From: an uncultured bacterium
Lineage (GTDB): Bacteria; Actinomycetota; Thermoleophilia; Solirubrobacterales; 70-9
NCBI GenBank assembly: GCA_903901855.1
Contig: CAIUSP010000004.1
Span: forward strand, 16,596-80,595
DNA length: 64,000 nt
Direction: 5' to 3'
A program made the position numbers and the translations under genes. Below the pieces are notes generated by a model. It had not been told where the DNA came from and made no database searches. It saw nothing but the letters and a program-made list of their open reading frames with translations. Shown one piece after another: positions 24,325 to 33,781 of this stretch (positions within the stretch are counted from its first letter, which is position 1; the number at the start of each line of letters is the position of its first letter).

Positions 24325-25709
24325 GGGAGGAGAGCGCGAACAGGAACCCCAAGGTCGCGGTGGTTGGGTTTCCCAATGCGGGGAAGAGCACCTTGGTGAA
24401 TCGGCTGGTGGGCGGCGGGTTGGCCGTGACCGACTCGCAGCCCGGCGTAACACGCGACCGCAGGTCGCTCCCTTGCGTCTGGAATGGGCTCGAGTTCGAC
24501 CTGATCGACACGGGGGGGATGGACTCCTCCGACACCCACGAGCTCTCAGCGCAGGTCCGGCGGCAGGCCCAGCAGGCGATAGCCGAGGCAGATCTCGTCC
24601 TCGCGGTGGTGGATGCCCGAGCTGGCGCGGGACCCGGTGAAGTCGAGCTGGCCGGAATGCTGCGTGGCAGTGATGCACCGATCCTCTTGGTCGGGAACAA
24701 GGTCGACAAGCCAGCTGACGAGCACCTGCTTGGCGAGTTGCACGGCCTCGGGCTGGGCGAGCCGATGGCGGTATCCGCCGCTCACGGAATGGGCACCGGG
24801 GACCTGCTCGATCAGGTTGTCGAGCGGTTGAAGGAGGAGGGGGCGACATTGCAGAGTCCGCAGGCGGACGAAGAGCGCCCGCCGCGCATCGCGGTAATCG
24901 GACGGCCGAACGTGGGCAAGTCCTCTCTGGTCAACGCGTTGCTCGGCGCGGATCGGGTGATCGTTTCGGAGCAGGCGGGCACGACGAGGGATCCGATCGA
25001 TACCGAGCTCGACTTCGCCAACGAGCGAGTGGTGCTGGTCGATACAGCCGGTCTCCGCCGTAAGGGAAAGATCCCCGAGAACGTGGGCTACTACTCGCAG
25101 GTCCGCTCCGAGCAGGCCGCCGAAGAGTCAGATGCGGCGATAGTGGTCTGTGACGCCTCGGAGGGGATTACATCCGAGGACCTGAAGGTCGCCGAGCTCG
25201 CCATGAAGACCGGTTGTGCGACCTTGCTGCTGATGAACAAGTGGGACATAACCCGCACGGACATCAAGGATGCAACGGTCAAGGCCGAGCGGAAACTGAA
25301 GATGCGTCCTCCGGTCAGAGCTTGCTCGGCCCTCACCGGCAGGGGGATCGAGAAGGCCCTCGCTGCTGCCATCGAGCTCGCCCATCGCTCCGGGGAGAGG
25401 ATTGCGACATCAGACCTGAACCGGTTCGTAGCCGACGCGGTAGCAGCCCATCCACCTCCTGAGAGGCGTGGCCGGAGGCTGAAGCTCCTCTATGCCGCGC
25501 AGGTCGAGCGGCGACCGCCTCGCATCGCCATTCAGGTGAACGACCGCAGCTTGATCAATCGGGATTGGGCCTTCTATCTGGAAAACCAGATGAGAGAGGC
25601 CTACGACCTCCAGGGCGTGCCTTTGGTGATCGATTACGTGCCGAGATCGGGGACCCGGAAGGGCTCCAAGCGAGGCCGACGTGGAGTCGGCAATGGAGCC
25701 GGAGCGTGA
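24321..25709 (+). CDS. der: Ribosome assembly GTPase Der (EngA)
   Basis: Two tandem GTPase domains plus a KH-like C terminus; it acts in 50S subunit maturation. The first P-loop GFPNAGKS is at residues 16-23 and the second GRPNVGKS at about 194-201. Each has its switch region (DTGGMDSS and DTAGLRRKGKI) and NKVD/NKWD specificity motifs. The C-terminal part has YAAQVERRPPRIAIQVND and Y-x-E-N-Q-M-R-E-A-Y. 462 aa is full length. TTG 24321 overlaps the cmk stop (TTGA); there is no better start before the first P-loop. Confidence 0.96.
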   Translation: MREESANRNPKVAVVGFPNAGKSTLVNRLVGGGLAVTDSQPGVTRDRRSLPCVWNGLEFDLIDTGGMDSSDTHELSAQVRRQAQQAIAEADLVLAVVDARAGAGPGEVELAGMLRGSDAPILLVGNKVDKPADEHLLGELHGLGLGEPMAVSAAHGMGTGDLLDQVVERLKEEGATLQSPQADEERPPRIAVIGRPNVGKSSLVNALLGADRVIVSEQAGTTRDPIDTELDFANERVVLVDTAGLRRKGKIPENVGYYSQVRSEQAAEESDAAIVVCDASEGITSEDLKVAELAMKTGCATLLLMNKWDITRTDIKDATVKAERKLKMRPPVRACSALTGRGIEKALAAAIELAHRSGERIATSDLNRFVADAVAAHPPPERRGRRLKLLYAAQVERRPPRIAIQVNDRSLINRDWAFYLENQMREAYDLQGVPLVIDYVPRSGTRKGSKRGRRGVGNGAGA

Positions 25710-27661
25710 GTCCCGCCGCCCCGAAGAAGCCGACCGCTCGCAAAGGCGGCGCCTCCAGGAAGCGACAGCCCTCGAAGAGGCCAAAGCGCAGACCTCGGAG
25801 GGGACCGTTGGCGACCCGCCTCGAGGAGGTCTGGTTCCGTGCCTCGACCCGGATACGGGCGGCTGGATACTGGCTCGGTGAACGGTCGAGGGCCGCACGC
25901 TCCACCATTTCCCCTGGTGCCTCGGCAGGTGGGAGGGGGGCTACCCCGCGAGGGAAGGCCAAACCGAAGGGCAGACGGCGCCCGGCTCCGAAACGCAAGA
26001 CGAAGCGTGGGAAGGGGGGCAAGGGACCGGCGCTGGATCGACTCGGACCGCGGGAGCGGTTGGGGCTTCTGGCCGCGGGATTGGTCGCCGCACTTCTCGC
26101 AGTGATCCTGTTCGTCCCCTTGCCCCTTATCCCGTGCAGTCTCAGCCCCGCGAAGCAGTGTCCGCCACCGGACCGGGCGATCGACCTGGTGCCCTCCGAT
26201 GCCCTGCTCTATGCCCACCTCGTCCGGGAGGAGGGGAGCGAACAGTTGGAGGCTTCCGGCGATCTCGGCAGGAAGATCCCTGACTTCTCGGCGGTCGGCG
26301 AGGCAGTCCTCGGTGGTCTGGCAGGGGACTCTGCCGGCGACATCGAACTGGGCCGGGATGTACTTCCGTGGGCACAGCGCGAAGTCGCTCTCGCCGCCCT
26401 CCCTGGCAGCGAAGGGGAAGAGTCTGAAGCCGTCTTCATCGCGGGGGTGGACGGCGATGGAGACGCCGGGCCCGGGAGAGTCGAGGATCTGCTCGAGGTT
26501 GCCTCTGGAGGGCCCGCTGTCGGGACCACAGAGGTCGATGGAACCCAGATCACCGTATATCCGGGAGACCTCGCATGGGCCCGGATCGGAGACTTCGCCG
26601 TATTCGGTGCCCGATCCGCGGTGGAGGAGACAGCCTCGGTCGCTGCGGGGGGTCAGGAGCCCCTCTTACCCGACGTGGGTCCTCGCGGAGAGCTTCCCGA
26701 GCAACGGTTCGCCGACATCTACGTATCCGGCAGGGGCGCGAAGGCGCTGTTCGGTGCCGAAGGCGGAAGCCTCGGGCAACTCGGATCCTTCGTCGACTAC
26801 CGAGCCACCGAAGGCTTCTCTGTCTCCCTTTCGGCACGCGACCGGGCCTTCGCAGTGGAGATCGTCAGCGATCTCTCCTCCGAGAGGTTGAAGCAGTATC
26901 CGAATGCGCTCACCGAGGTTCCAGGCTTCAGCCCGGCTCTGTCAGAGCTAGCACCCGCCGACGCGCTGGCCTTCTTCGGGGTGGGCGAGGTGGGCCCGAC
27001 TCTCGCCAGCGTGGTCGAGACGGCACTTGGGGGAGAACTCGCGTCCAACTTCGATGGCATCAGGAAGGAGTTCGTCCGTGAGGCAGGGAAAGACCCCCTT
27101 CGCGATCTCCTCCCGGCGCTCGACGGTCAGGCCGCGCTGATCCTCGAACCGACCAACGGCCCTCCGGAGGCGACGTTGATCTTCGACTCAGTCGACGGTA
27201 AGCGAGCCAGCCAAGAGCTGGCGGAGCTCCAGCAGCCGCTCGCCCTCGCACTGGCCAGCGGGCGTGGAGGCATCCCTCGGTTCGAGACCAGGAATCGGAG
27301 CGGCGTCGAGATCCATTCGCTTCAGGGCCCGAGCAGGATTGGACTCTCCTATGGGATCGACGACGGACGCCTCATAGTCTCGACTACCAAGGCGGGGGTA
27401 CTGAGGATCATCGAGGGAGAAGGCGGACTTGCATCGACCGGAGCCTGGCAGGGGTCCGTTTCGACTCTCTCCGATTCTCCGTCGGCGCTACTCTTTCTCG
27501 ACCTCCAAGAGCTTACGCGCCTCGCTGAGCTCGCCGGTTTGGCGGAAGACCCCTTGTACGCAGCCCTCAGCGACGACATCTCGAATATCGATTCCGTTGG
27601 CGTCTCCATCGACGGTGAACCCACTCGCCTCAGGTCGAAGGTGGTTCTGGATCTCCGATGA
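25706..27661 (+). CDS. Membrane-anchored DUF3352-like protein of unknown function
   Basis: 651 aa. Residues 1-118 are an extremely Lys/Arg-rich, low-complexity cytoplasmic part, followed by one transmembrane helix at about 119-142 and a large predicted external domain. That domain begins [21 protein letters not shown] and has repeated lipoprotein-like sections such as [16 protein letters not shown]. The pattern of DALLYAHL and later self-similar folds fits DUF3352. No catalytic motif is visible. GTG 25706 overlaps the der stop, and its own stop overlaps metK. It is likely a surface protein; function unknown. Confidence 0.75.
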   Translation: MSPAAPKKPTARKGGASRKRQPSKRPKRRPRRGPLATRLEEVWFRASTRIRAAGYWLGERSRAARSTISPGASAGGRGATPRGKAKPKGRRRPAPKRKTKRGKGGKGPALDRLGPRERLGLLAAGLVAALLAVILFVPLPLIPCSLSPAKQCPPPDRAIDLVPSDALLYAHLVREEGSEQLEASGDLGRKIPDFSAVGEAVLGGLAGDSAGDIELGRDVLPWAQREVALAALPGSEGEESEAVFIAGVDGDGDAGPGRVEDLLEVASGGPAVGTTEVDGTQITVYPGDLAWARIGDFAVFGARSAVEETASVAAGGQEPLLPDVGPRGELPEQRFADIYVSGRGAKALFGAEGGSLGQLGSFVDYRATEGFSVSLSARDRAFAVEIVSDLSSERLKQYPNALTEVPGFSPALSELAPADALAFFGVGEVGPTLASVVETALGGELASNFDGIRKEFVREAGKDPLRDLLPALDGQAALILEPTNGPPEATLIFDSVDGKRASQELAELQQPLALALASGRGGIPRFETRNRSGVEIHSLQGPSRIGLSYGIDDGRLIVSTTKAGVLRIIEGEGGLASTGAWQGSVSTLSDSPSALLFLDLQELTRLAELAGLAEDPLYAALSDDISNIDSVGVSIDGEPTRLRSKVVLDLR

Positions 27662-28872
27662 CCAAGCCTCTCGCGGAGAACGAACACCTCTTCACCTCGG
27701 AGTCGGTTACCGAGGGTCATCCGGACAAGCTGTGTGACCAGATATCCGATGCAGTCCTCGACGAGGTGTTGCGTCAGGATCCGAACGGTCGGGTGGCCTG
27801 TGAGGTGCTCGCGAACACGGCACTGATCGTCGTCGCTGGCGAGATCAGCGCCGATGCCTCCCTCGACATACCGGCGATCGTCTCGGCGACGATCGAGGGC
27901 ATCGGTTACACGCCTGAGGATCTGGGATTCACCTCAGGCGAGTACGAGGTCCAGGTCTCGATCGATCAACAGTCCGCAGACATCGCTCAGGGAGTCGACA
28001 GGAGCGACGAGGCCAAGTCTGGGGCCACCGACGAGGCCGACCTCGAGGGCGCGGGAGATCAAGGGATGATGTTCGGCTACGCCACCGACGAGACCAAGGC
28101 CCTGATGCCGATGCCGCTTCAGATGGCACACCGCCTGGCCGAGAGGTTGGCGGCGGTACGCAAGGATGGAACCATCGACTATCTGGGTCCGGACGGCAAG
28201 ACCCAGGTGACAGTCCGTTACGCGGACGAGGTTCCCGTTGCGGTGGAGAAATTGCTCATCTCGACCCAGCACGCTGAGGGGATCGAAACCGATCAGGTCA
28301 AGTCAGACCTGATCAAAAACGTCGTTCGGGATGTGGTCGAAGGCGAGTACGCGAACCTCTGGGAGGACGGCACCCTCGAGGAGATGCTGATCGTCAACCC
28401 GACCGGGAGGTTCGTCACCGGCGGCCCGAAGGGGGATGCCGGCCTCACCGGCAGGAAGATCATCGTGGACACCTACGGAGGTGCTGCACGTCACGGAGGT
28501 GGCGCCTTCTCGGGCAAGGATCCGTCGAAGGTGGATCGCTCTGCGGCCTATGCCGCCCGTCACGTCGCCAAGAACGTAGTCGCAGCCGGTCTGGCAGCTC
28601 GTTGCGAGGTCCAGGTGGCCTACGCGATCGGGATGGCGCACCCCGTTTCCCTCTCGGTCAACACTTTCGGAACGGGAACGATCCCCGACTCGGCGATCGT
28701 GAAGCTGATTAATGAGGAATTCGATCTGAGGCCTCTCGCCTTCCGTACCAGTTTGGACCTGCATCGCCCCATCTATGGCCCGACCGCTGCCTACGGGCAC
28801 TTCGGCCGGGAGGAACCTGATTTCACCTGGGAGAGGACCGATCGGTCCGATTCCCTCCGCTCGCGCGCCTGA
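27658..28872 (+). CDS. metK: S-adenosylmethionine synthetase
   Basis: Makes S-adenosylmethionine from ATP and methionine. Signatures: [25 protein letters not shown] at the N terminus, [16 protein letters not shown] (the GAGDQG methionine loop), [19 protein letters not shown] and [22 protein letters not shown]. 404 aa is normal. ATG 27658 overlaps the stop of the DUF3352 gene by four bases, so there is no room for a SAM riboswitch. It is followed by a 64-bp gap with the priA promoter. Confidence 0.98.
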   Translation: MTKPLAENEHLFTSESVTEGHPDKLCDQISDAVLDEVLRQDPNGRVACEVLANTALIVVAGEISADASLDIPAIVSATIEGIGYTPEDLGFTSGEYEVQVSIDQQSADIAQGVDRSDEAKSGATDEADLEGAGDQGMMFGYATDETKALMPMPLQMAHRLAERLAAVRKDGTIDYLGPDGKTQVTVRYADEVPVAVEKLLISTQHAEGIETDQVKSDLIKNVVRDVVEGEYANLWEDGTLEEMLIVNPTGRFVTGGPKGDAGLTGRKIIVDTYGGAARHGGGAFSGKDPSKVDRSAAYAARHVAKNVVAAGLAARCEVQVAYAIGMAHPVSLSVNTFGTGTIPDSAIVKLINEEFDLRPLAFRTSLDLHRPIYGPTAAYGHFGREEPDFTWERTDRSDSLRSRA

Positions 28873-28924
28873 CTGTCCGTGTGAACCGGGAAAGGCTCTG
28901 TGGCCGGCTGTCCGTGGGGCCGCG

Positions 28925-28930
28925 TAGCCT
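28925..28930 (+). promoter_or_regulatory. -10 element of priA
   Basis: TAGCCT lies 6 nt before the priA GTG. The gap also carries CTGTCCGTG twice (28873-28881 and 28908-28916), of unknown meaning. Confidence 0.4.
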
Positions 28931-28936
28931 CGCCCG

Positions 28937-31120
28937 GTGAAATCCATCGCGAGGATTGAACCGCTAATCACGGCCCGTGCATTGCGCGGGCCGTTCGACT
29001 ACCGCGTTCCAGAGGGGATGGGCGACCTCGAAGTCGGTGCGCTGTTGGAGGTGCCGTTCGGACGGCAGCGCGTACTCGGCTTGGTAGTCGGCCTGTCCGA
29101 TGCCAGCGATGTTCCACCCGACAAGCTCGTCGAGCCGATCGCATCTCTGGATATCACCGTCCCGAGGGATCTCGTCGAGGTGGGGCTCTGGCTCGGCGAG
29201 GAGTACTGCTCCACCCCGGCTCGCGGTCTCGGGTTGACCCTTCCGCCGGGGGTCGGCGGGGGCAAGAAGATCCGTAGACCTAAGGCCCGTAAAGACCTCT
29301 TGGTCGAGCTTACGCTCGGCGGTCGCGAGGCGCTCGGAGGAAAGGGGAGGCTCGGATCCCGTCAGAAGGCGATCCTGCGCGCCGTTTCCGGTGGCCCAAG
29401 AGCCGCCCGGGATCTGTCGGCCGAAGCCGGTGCCGACCGCGCGGGCATCAGGAAGCTGGAGCAGCGTGGTCTGGTCACCACCTCCGAGGTCGAACGGATG
29501 CGCCGTCCGGAGACGAGGAGGATCGGGGCGCCGGCGGTCGAGGTGGAGCTGAACGAGGCTCAGGCCGCGGCGGTGGGGCGAATAGTCGATGCGATCGACA
29601 GTCGCGACGGGTCCTTCCTGATCCATGGCGTCACCGGATCCGGCAAGACCGAGGTCTACATGGCGGCAGTCGAAGCCGCGTTGGATCGGGGGCTCGGAGC
29701 AATCGTCCTGGTGCCGGAGATCGCTCTCACGCCGCAGACAGAGTCGCGGTTCAGCGACCGCGTCGGTGAGCAGGTGGCCCTCCTCCATTCGCGGATGTCG
29801 GCCGGTGCCAGGTACGACGAGTGGCGCAGGCTTTTTTCAGGTGATGCGAGGATCTGTGTCGGTCCCCGCTCGGCCGTGTTCGCCCCGATTCGCGACCTCG
29901 GACTGATCGTGGTCGATGAAGAACACGACCCCTCATACAAGCAGGAGAGCGATCCGCGTTACGACGCACGCGAGGTCGCTGCCCGGCGGGCCGAGGAGGC
30001 GGGAGCCGTGTTGATCACTGGAACCGCCACGCCGCGTCCGGAGAGTTGGGTGGCTCTCGAGCACCTCGAGTTGCCCGATCGGGTGGATGGCAGACCGCTC
30101 CCACCGGTCGAGATCGTCGATATGCGTAGCGCTGGCTCGGGTCCGCTGCACCCGAGGACTCTGGAGGCCTTCGGGGAACTGGCCGAAGCTGGCGGCAAGG
30201 CAATCCTCCTGCTCAACCGGAGAGGATGGGCCGGCTACCTGGTCTGTCGCTCCTGTGGCCACCCGTGGACATGTCCATCCTGCGACGTTTCCCTCGTCAT
30301 GCACCGCGAGCAGGGTCTCGTCAGGTGTCATCACTGCGGACACTCGGAGCCGATGCCGACCGATTGCCCGGAGTGTGGCTCCGCCACGATTGCCCAGGTC
30401 GGTGCGGGAACTCAGCGGGTGGCCGACGAACTCGAACGTCTGCTCGCACCGCTTCCGGTATTCCGGATGGATGCGGATACCGTGGCGGCCGGGTCCTCCC
30501 ACGCCCAGGTGCTTGGCGACTTCCAGGCTGCTGACTCCGGGGTCCTCGTCGGAACCCAGATGGTCGCCAAGGGACACGACTTCCCGGATGTGACTCTCGC
30601 GGTCGTACTCGATGCCGACGGGGCGCTCCGAATCCCGGACTTCCGCTCCGAGGAGCGGACCTTCTCGTTGATCACGCAGTTGGCCGGTAGGTGCGGACGA
30701 GGCGAGGGTGGAGGGAGGGTATTGGTTCAGGCCCTTTCGGTTGGTTCGCCGAGCATCGTCCACGCGTCTTCTCACGACTCGGTCGGATTCCTCTCCGGCG
30801 AGCTCGAACGGAGGCGTGATCTCGGTTATCCCCCCTTCTCGCATCTCATCGACCTCGTCTGCTCCGCACCGGACGAGGCAGCCGTGGCTGAGATCTCCGG
30901 TGTGCTCGCAGCGGCGGTATCGGGTTCGCTGCCCGCTAGTGCGGAGATGCTGGGCCCAGCACCCCTGTTCAGACTCCGTGATCGCCATCGGCGCCGCCTG
31001 ATGGTCAAGACCGAGAACCGGCCCGCGACCGTCGAGGCGGTCAGAGATGCGGTGGAGCGCACGGCCAAGGCCGCATCGTCTCGCGGTGTCGCCATCTCGG
31101 TGGATGTCGATCCCCAGTGA
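28937..31120 (+). CDS. priA: Primosomal protein N' (replication restart helicase PriA)
   Basis: Superfamily 2 helicase that reloads the replisome at stalled forks. It has an N-terminal fork-binding part, then Walker A GVTGSGKTEVY at about residue 231, Walker B in VVDEEHDPSYKQE, and zinc-binding cysteines CRSCGHPWTCPSC and CHHCGHSEPMPTDCPECGS at about 435-480. GTQMVAKGHDFPDVTLAVVLDAD follows. 727 aa. Both helicase motifs are intact, unlike the mycobacterial-type PriA, which is degenerate in this region. GTG 28937 is supported by the hexamer 6 nt before it. Confidence 0.95.
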   Translation: MKSIARIEPLITARALRGPFDYRVPEGMGDLEVGALLEVPFGRQRVLGLVVGLSDASDVPPDKLVEPIASLDITVPRDLVEVGLWLGEEYCSTPARGLGLTLPPGVGGGKKIRRPKARKDLLVELTLGGREALGGKGRLGSRQKAILRAVSGGPRAARDLSAEAGADRAGIRKLEQRGLVTTSEVERMRRPETRRIGAPAVEVELNEAQAAAVGRIVDAIDSRDGSFLIHGVTGSGKTEVYMAAVEAALDRGLGAIVLVPEIALTPQTESRFSDRVGEQVALLHSRMSAGARYDEWRRLFSGDARICVGPRSAVFAPIRDLGLIVVDEEHDPSYKQESDPRYDAREVAARRAEEAGAVLITGTATPRPESWVALEHLELPDRVDGRPLPPVEIVDMRSAGSGPLHPRTLEAFGELAEAGGKAILLLNRRGWAGYLVCRSCGHPWTCPSCDVSLVMHREQGLVRCHHCGHSEPMPTDCPECGSATIAQVGAGTQRVADELERLLAPLPVFRMDADTVAAGSSHAQVLGDFQAADSGVLVGTQMVAKGHDFPDVTLAVVLDADGALRIPDFRSEERTFSLITQLAGRCGRGEGGGRVLVQALSVGSPSIVHASSHDSVGFLSGELERRRDLGYPPFSHLIDLVCSAPDEAAVAEISGVLAAAVSGSLPASAEMLGPAPLFRLRDRHRRRLMVKTENRPATVEAVRDAVERTAKAASSRGVAISVDVDPQ

Positions 31121-31160
31121 GCCTAGGCTGCAGATCTATCTGGGTGTGAGGGTCCGGGTC

Positions 31161-31166
31161 TAGACT
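31161..31166 (+). promoter_or_regulatory. -10 element of def
   Basis: TAGACT lies 8 nt before the def GTG. No Shine-Dalgarno is seen. Confidence 0.4.
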
Positions 31167-31174
31167 CTCGGTTT

Positions 31175-31813
31175 GTGAGCGATACCGAATCTGACATCGT
31201 CGAATCTCCCGACCAGGAGGAATCCTCCCCTCCCGATCCTGAGCAGGTGGCCAGGAGTCAGGCCGCCCTGGCTGAAGTCCTGAGATTCGGTGATCCTGTG
31301 CTGCGCTCACCGGCTTCGCCGGTCGAGAATTTCGGTTCAGGTCTCGTTGGCGAGATCGAACGAATGAAGCGGGTGGTGCTCGACGCACCCGGAAGCGGGC
31401 TGGCGGCGACCCAGCTCGGGATCCTCCGGCGACTGTTCGTCTATCGGCCGGATCAGGGAGACGAGGTCCGGGTAGTGGTGAACCCTGAGATCGAGTGGTC
31501 CTCGGACGAGACAGAGATAGGTCTGGAGGGCTGCCTGAGCATCCCCGATGTCGCGTTGGAGATAGAGAGGCCTGTTTCCATACGCATGAGGGCTCAGGAC
31601 GAGAACGGAGACGAGATGGTGATCGAGGAGACCGGATGGACCGCCCGGGTCCTGCAGCACGAGGCGGATCATCTCGATGGGGTCTTGACCATCGACCGGA
31701 CAAACCCCGAGCAGCGCAAAGGAGCGCTGCGTGCGCTTCGCCAGGGCGAGTCCTACTGGCCGCCCAACCTCGAGGACGAGGAACACGCTGACCACGAGGC
31801 TCCGGAGGTTTGA
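31175..31813 (+). CDS. def: Peptide deformylase
   Basis: Removes the formyl group from nascent N-terminal methionine, using a bound metal. The three family motifs are GSGLAATQ (residues 73-80), EGCLS (118-122, metal-ligand Cys) and HEADH (162-166, two ligand His and catalytic Glu). 212 aa includes an acidic N-terminal extension of about 30 residues (DTESDIVESPDQEESSPPDP) not found in most deformylases. The hexamer 8 nt before GTG 31175 supports that start. fmt, which makes the formyl-Met-tRNA whose formyl group Def later removes, overlaps the stop. Confidence 0.96.
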   Translation: MSDTESDIVESPDQEESSPPDPEQVARSQAALAEVLRFGDPVLRSPASPVENFGSGLVGEIERMKRVVLDAPGSGLAATQLGILRRLFVYRPDQGDEVRVVVNPEIEWSSDETEIGLEGCLSIPDVALEIERPVSIRMRAQDENGDEMVIEETGWTARVLQHEADHLDGVLTIDRTNPEQRKGALRALRQGESYWPPNLEDEEHADHEAPEV

Positions 31814-32745
31814 GAACCGCCTTCTGCGGCACCACGTGGTTTGCGGTCAGGGTGCTCGAGAGCATGCTCGGTGGCAAGTACTCTCCGGCTCTGGTCATCT
31901 CACCGCCGCCCAGCAGGGCGGGAAGGGGCAGGTCACTCACCCCGACTCCGGTAGCCGAGTTCGCCAGGGAGGGCGGGATGGAACTGCTCGAATCTGCCGA
32001 CGTGAACCAGGGTGATGTCGCTGCGGCCTTGGCGGCACGGTCCACCGATCTGGTCGTCGTCTGCGCATTCGGACAGTTGATCGGCAGGGAGTTGATCTCT
32101 TCTCACCGGTTCCTAAATGTGCATCCGTCTCTGGTGCCCCGCTGGCGCGGCGCCGCCCCGATCGAGCGGGCACTTCTCGCCGGTGATGATGAGACCGGAG
32201 TGTCGGTGATGGAATTGACCGAGGGGCTCGACGATGGACCCGTCCTGGGGGTGGAGTCGGTGGGCATGGGCTCCCGCGAGACCTACGCAACCCTGGCCGA
32301 TCGGCTCGCGGACTCGGCCTGTGCCGTCGTCGAGACGGTGCTCGCGGAGATCTCTTCCGGGAGTGCCCAGGCCAGTCCTCAGGATGAATCCCTCGTGACG
32401 TATGCGGAGAAGATCGACCCCTCGGAGCGCTACCTCTCCCCCGAGTCGAGCGCGGTGGAGCTGGACCGACGGGTTCGAGCATTGGGAGGCAGGCTGGGTA
32501 CCTATCTCATGCTCGGGGAGGGGCCCGAAGACCGATTGGGGGTGGTGGAGTGTGTTCCGGTCGATCGCACCTCCGACGCCTCGGCAGCCGGCCGTACCGG
32601 CGAGGTCCTGGGTGACGGCGACGATCTCCTCGTGATCTGTGCCGAGGGTCTCCTGCGGCTGATCCAGGTGAAGCCAGCTGGAGGCAGGGCCATGACGGTC
32701 GCCGACTACCTCCGTGGACGCGATGCTCCGCTGAGGGTGCTGTGA
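31810..32745 (+). CDS. fmt: Methionyl-tRNA formyltransferase
   Basis: Formylates initiator Met-tRNA using 10-formyl-THF. The N terminus RTAFCGTTWFAVRVLESML fits the family. The catalytic stretch is FLNVHPSLVPRWRGAAPIERALLAGD, with Asn, His and the SLVPRWRG folate-binding motif, followed by DDGPVL. A smaller C-terminal OB-like domain carries the tRNA contacts. 311 aa is normal. TTG 31810 overlaps the def stop (TTGA). rsmB, which commonly follows fmt, is absent here. Confidence 0.95.
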   Translation: MRTAFCGTTWFAVRVLESMLGGKYSPALVISPPPSRAGRGRSLTPTPVAEFAREGGMELLESADVNQGDVAAALAARSTDLVVVCAFGQLIGRELISSHRFLNVHPSLVPRWRGAAPIERALLAGDDETGVSVMELTEGLDDGPVLGVESVGMGSRETYATLADRLADSACAVVETVLAEISSGSAQASPQDESLVTYAEKIDPSERYLSPESSAVELDRRVRALGGRLGTYLMLGEGPEDRLGVVECVPVDRTSDASAAGRTGEVLGDGDDLLVICAEGLLRLIQVKPAGGRAMTVADYLRGRDAPLRVL

Positions 32746-32751
32746 GCGGAC

Positions 32752-32757
32752 TACCAT
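32752..32757 (+). promoter_or_regulatory. -10 element of the zinc-ribbon gene
   Basis: TACCAT lies 7 nt before the ATG at 32765, just after the fmt stop. It supports this small gene as real. Confidence 0.45.
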
Positions 32758-32764
32758 CGTCTCG

Positions 32765-32992
32765 ATGGCCGAATCAGAAGCCCTCGACAGACCGAAATGT
32801 CCCAGCTGCAAAGAACCCTGGCTGCGCCCCGCGCAGCTTCCGGGTCGCTTCGTCTGTGTCAACTGTCTGTCCCGATACGAGCTCGTGTCGCAGTGTCCCG
32901 ACTGCGGGGAGCATCAGACGATTGCGAGGATGAGCCGGACCGAAGACACGGTCTGTATGAATTGCGGCGGTCAGATGCTCCGGCCGATCTGA
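32765..32992 (+). CDS. Small double zinc-ribbon protein
   Basis: 75 aa with eight cysteines in four CxxC pairs: CPSC (12-15), CVNC (31-34), CPDC (44-47) and CMNC (64-67), enough for two zinc ribbons. No other domain. The reading frame is backed by this regular cysteine spacing and by its own TACCAT element; the other frames here lack such pattern. It sits between fmt and rpe, where rsmB is usually found. RNA or protein binding is likely for a zinc ribbon, but the function is not known to me. Confidence 0.75.
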   Translation: MAESEALDRPKCPSCKEPWLRPAQLPGRFVCVNCLSRYELVSQCPDCGEHQTIARMSRTEDTVCMNCGGQMLRPI

Positions 32993-33042
32993 GCCACATG
33001 AGTTGCGGGCGTCGGCAACCGGCTTAGGGGCGATGGCTCCCG

Positions 33043-33048
33043 TAAGGT
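33043..33048 (+). promoter_or_regulatory. -10 element of rpe
   Basis: TAAGGT lies 7 nt before the rpe ATG. Confidence 0.45.
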
Positions 33049-33055
33049 TCGCGCC

Positions 33056-33766
33056 ATGACCGCGCCTGAGTCAACCTCCCTGCCGGAAGCTCGTAGAGAG
33101 CTATTCGAGACCAAGCGGGTGGCCCCGTCGGTGCTGTCGGCTGACTTCTCCCGCCTCGGCGAGCAGGTCGAGATGGTGATGGAGGCGGGGGCACGAGTGA
33201 TCCACTTCGACGTGATGGATGGACATTTCGTGCCGCCGATCACAGTGGGTCCCCTCGTCTGCAGCGCTATCTCCGGGCAGGTACACGCTGCCGGCGGCGC
33301 GATGGACGTCCATCTGATGATCGAGCGGCCCGAGGATCAGATCGAGGCATTTGCAGAGGCAGGTGCGGACTGCATAACCATCCATGCTGAGGCGACCGCT
33401 CACGCGAGTCGCACACTCTCGGCAATTCGGGATCTCGGCTGTCTGGCCGGCCTGGCTCTCAATCCCGGCACGCAGGTAGAGACCCTGGAGGAGCTTGGAG
33501 ATTCCGTCGATCTGGTCCTCTGCATGACAGTGAATCCCGGCTGGGGAGGTCAACCGTTCATCGAGTCCTCTCCCGGCAAGGTCGAGAGACTGGGCGCGGT
33601 CGCAGGAGACGCGGTGATCGAAGTAGATGGGGGTATCTCTGCCGATACCGCCGGCACGATCTCGGCTGCAGGGGCGGGTGTGTTCGTCGCGGGATCCGCG
33701 ATCTTCGGCGCCGATGACCCTGCGGCTGCCTATCGGAGCATCGCAGAGGCCGCTGGCGCCGAGTGA
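33056..33766 (+). CDS. rpe: Ribulose-phosphate 3-epimerase
   Basis: Interconverts ribulose 5-phosphate and xylulose 5-phosphate in the pentose phosphate pathway. TIM-barrel signatures: APSVLSADFSRLGEQV, VIHFDVMDGHFVPPITVGP (metal-binding His and Asp), DVHLMIERPEDQI, MTVNPGWGGQPFIESS and VDGGISADTAG. SAIFGADDP closes the phosphate site. 236 aa, about 15 residues longer at the N terminus than most. The ribulose 5-phosphate link to ribBA nearby may be coincidental. It converges with the flippase gene, 15 bp away. Confidence 0.96.
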   Translation: MTAPESTSLPEARRELFETKRVAPSVLSADFSRLGEQVEMVMEAGARVIHFDVMDGHFVPPITVGPLVCSAISGQVHAAGGAMDVHLMIERPEDQIEAFAEAGADCITIHAEATAHASRTLSAIRDLGCLAGLALNPGTQVETLEELGDSVDLVLCMTVNPGWGGQPFIESSPGKVERLGAVAGDAVIEVDGGISADTAGTISAAGAGVFVAGSAIFGADDPAAAYRSIAEAAGAE

Positions 33767-33781
33767 GGCGTCGATTCGGGG

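Noticed and set aside
28873..28916. CTGTCCGTG direct repeat before priA as a regulator site
   Set aside because: Two 9-mers 35 bp apart in GC-rich sequence; not enough to claim an operator.
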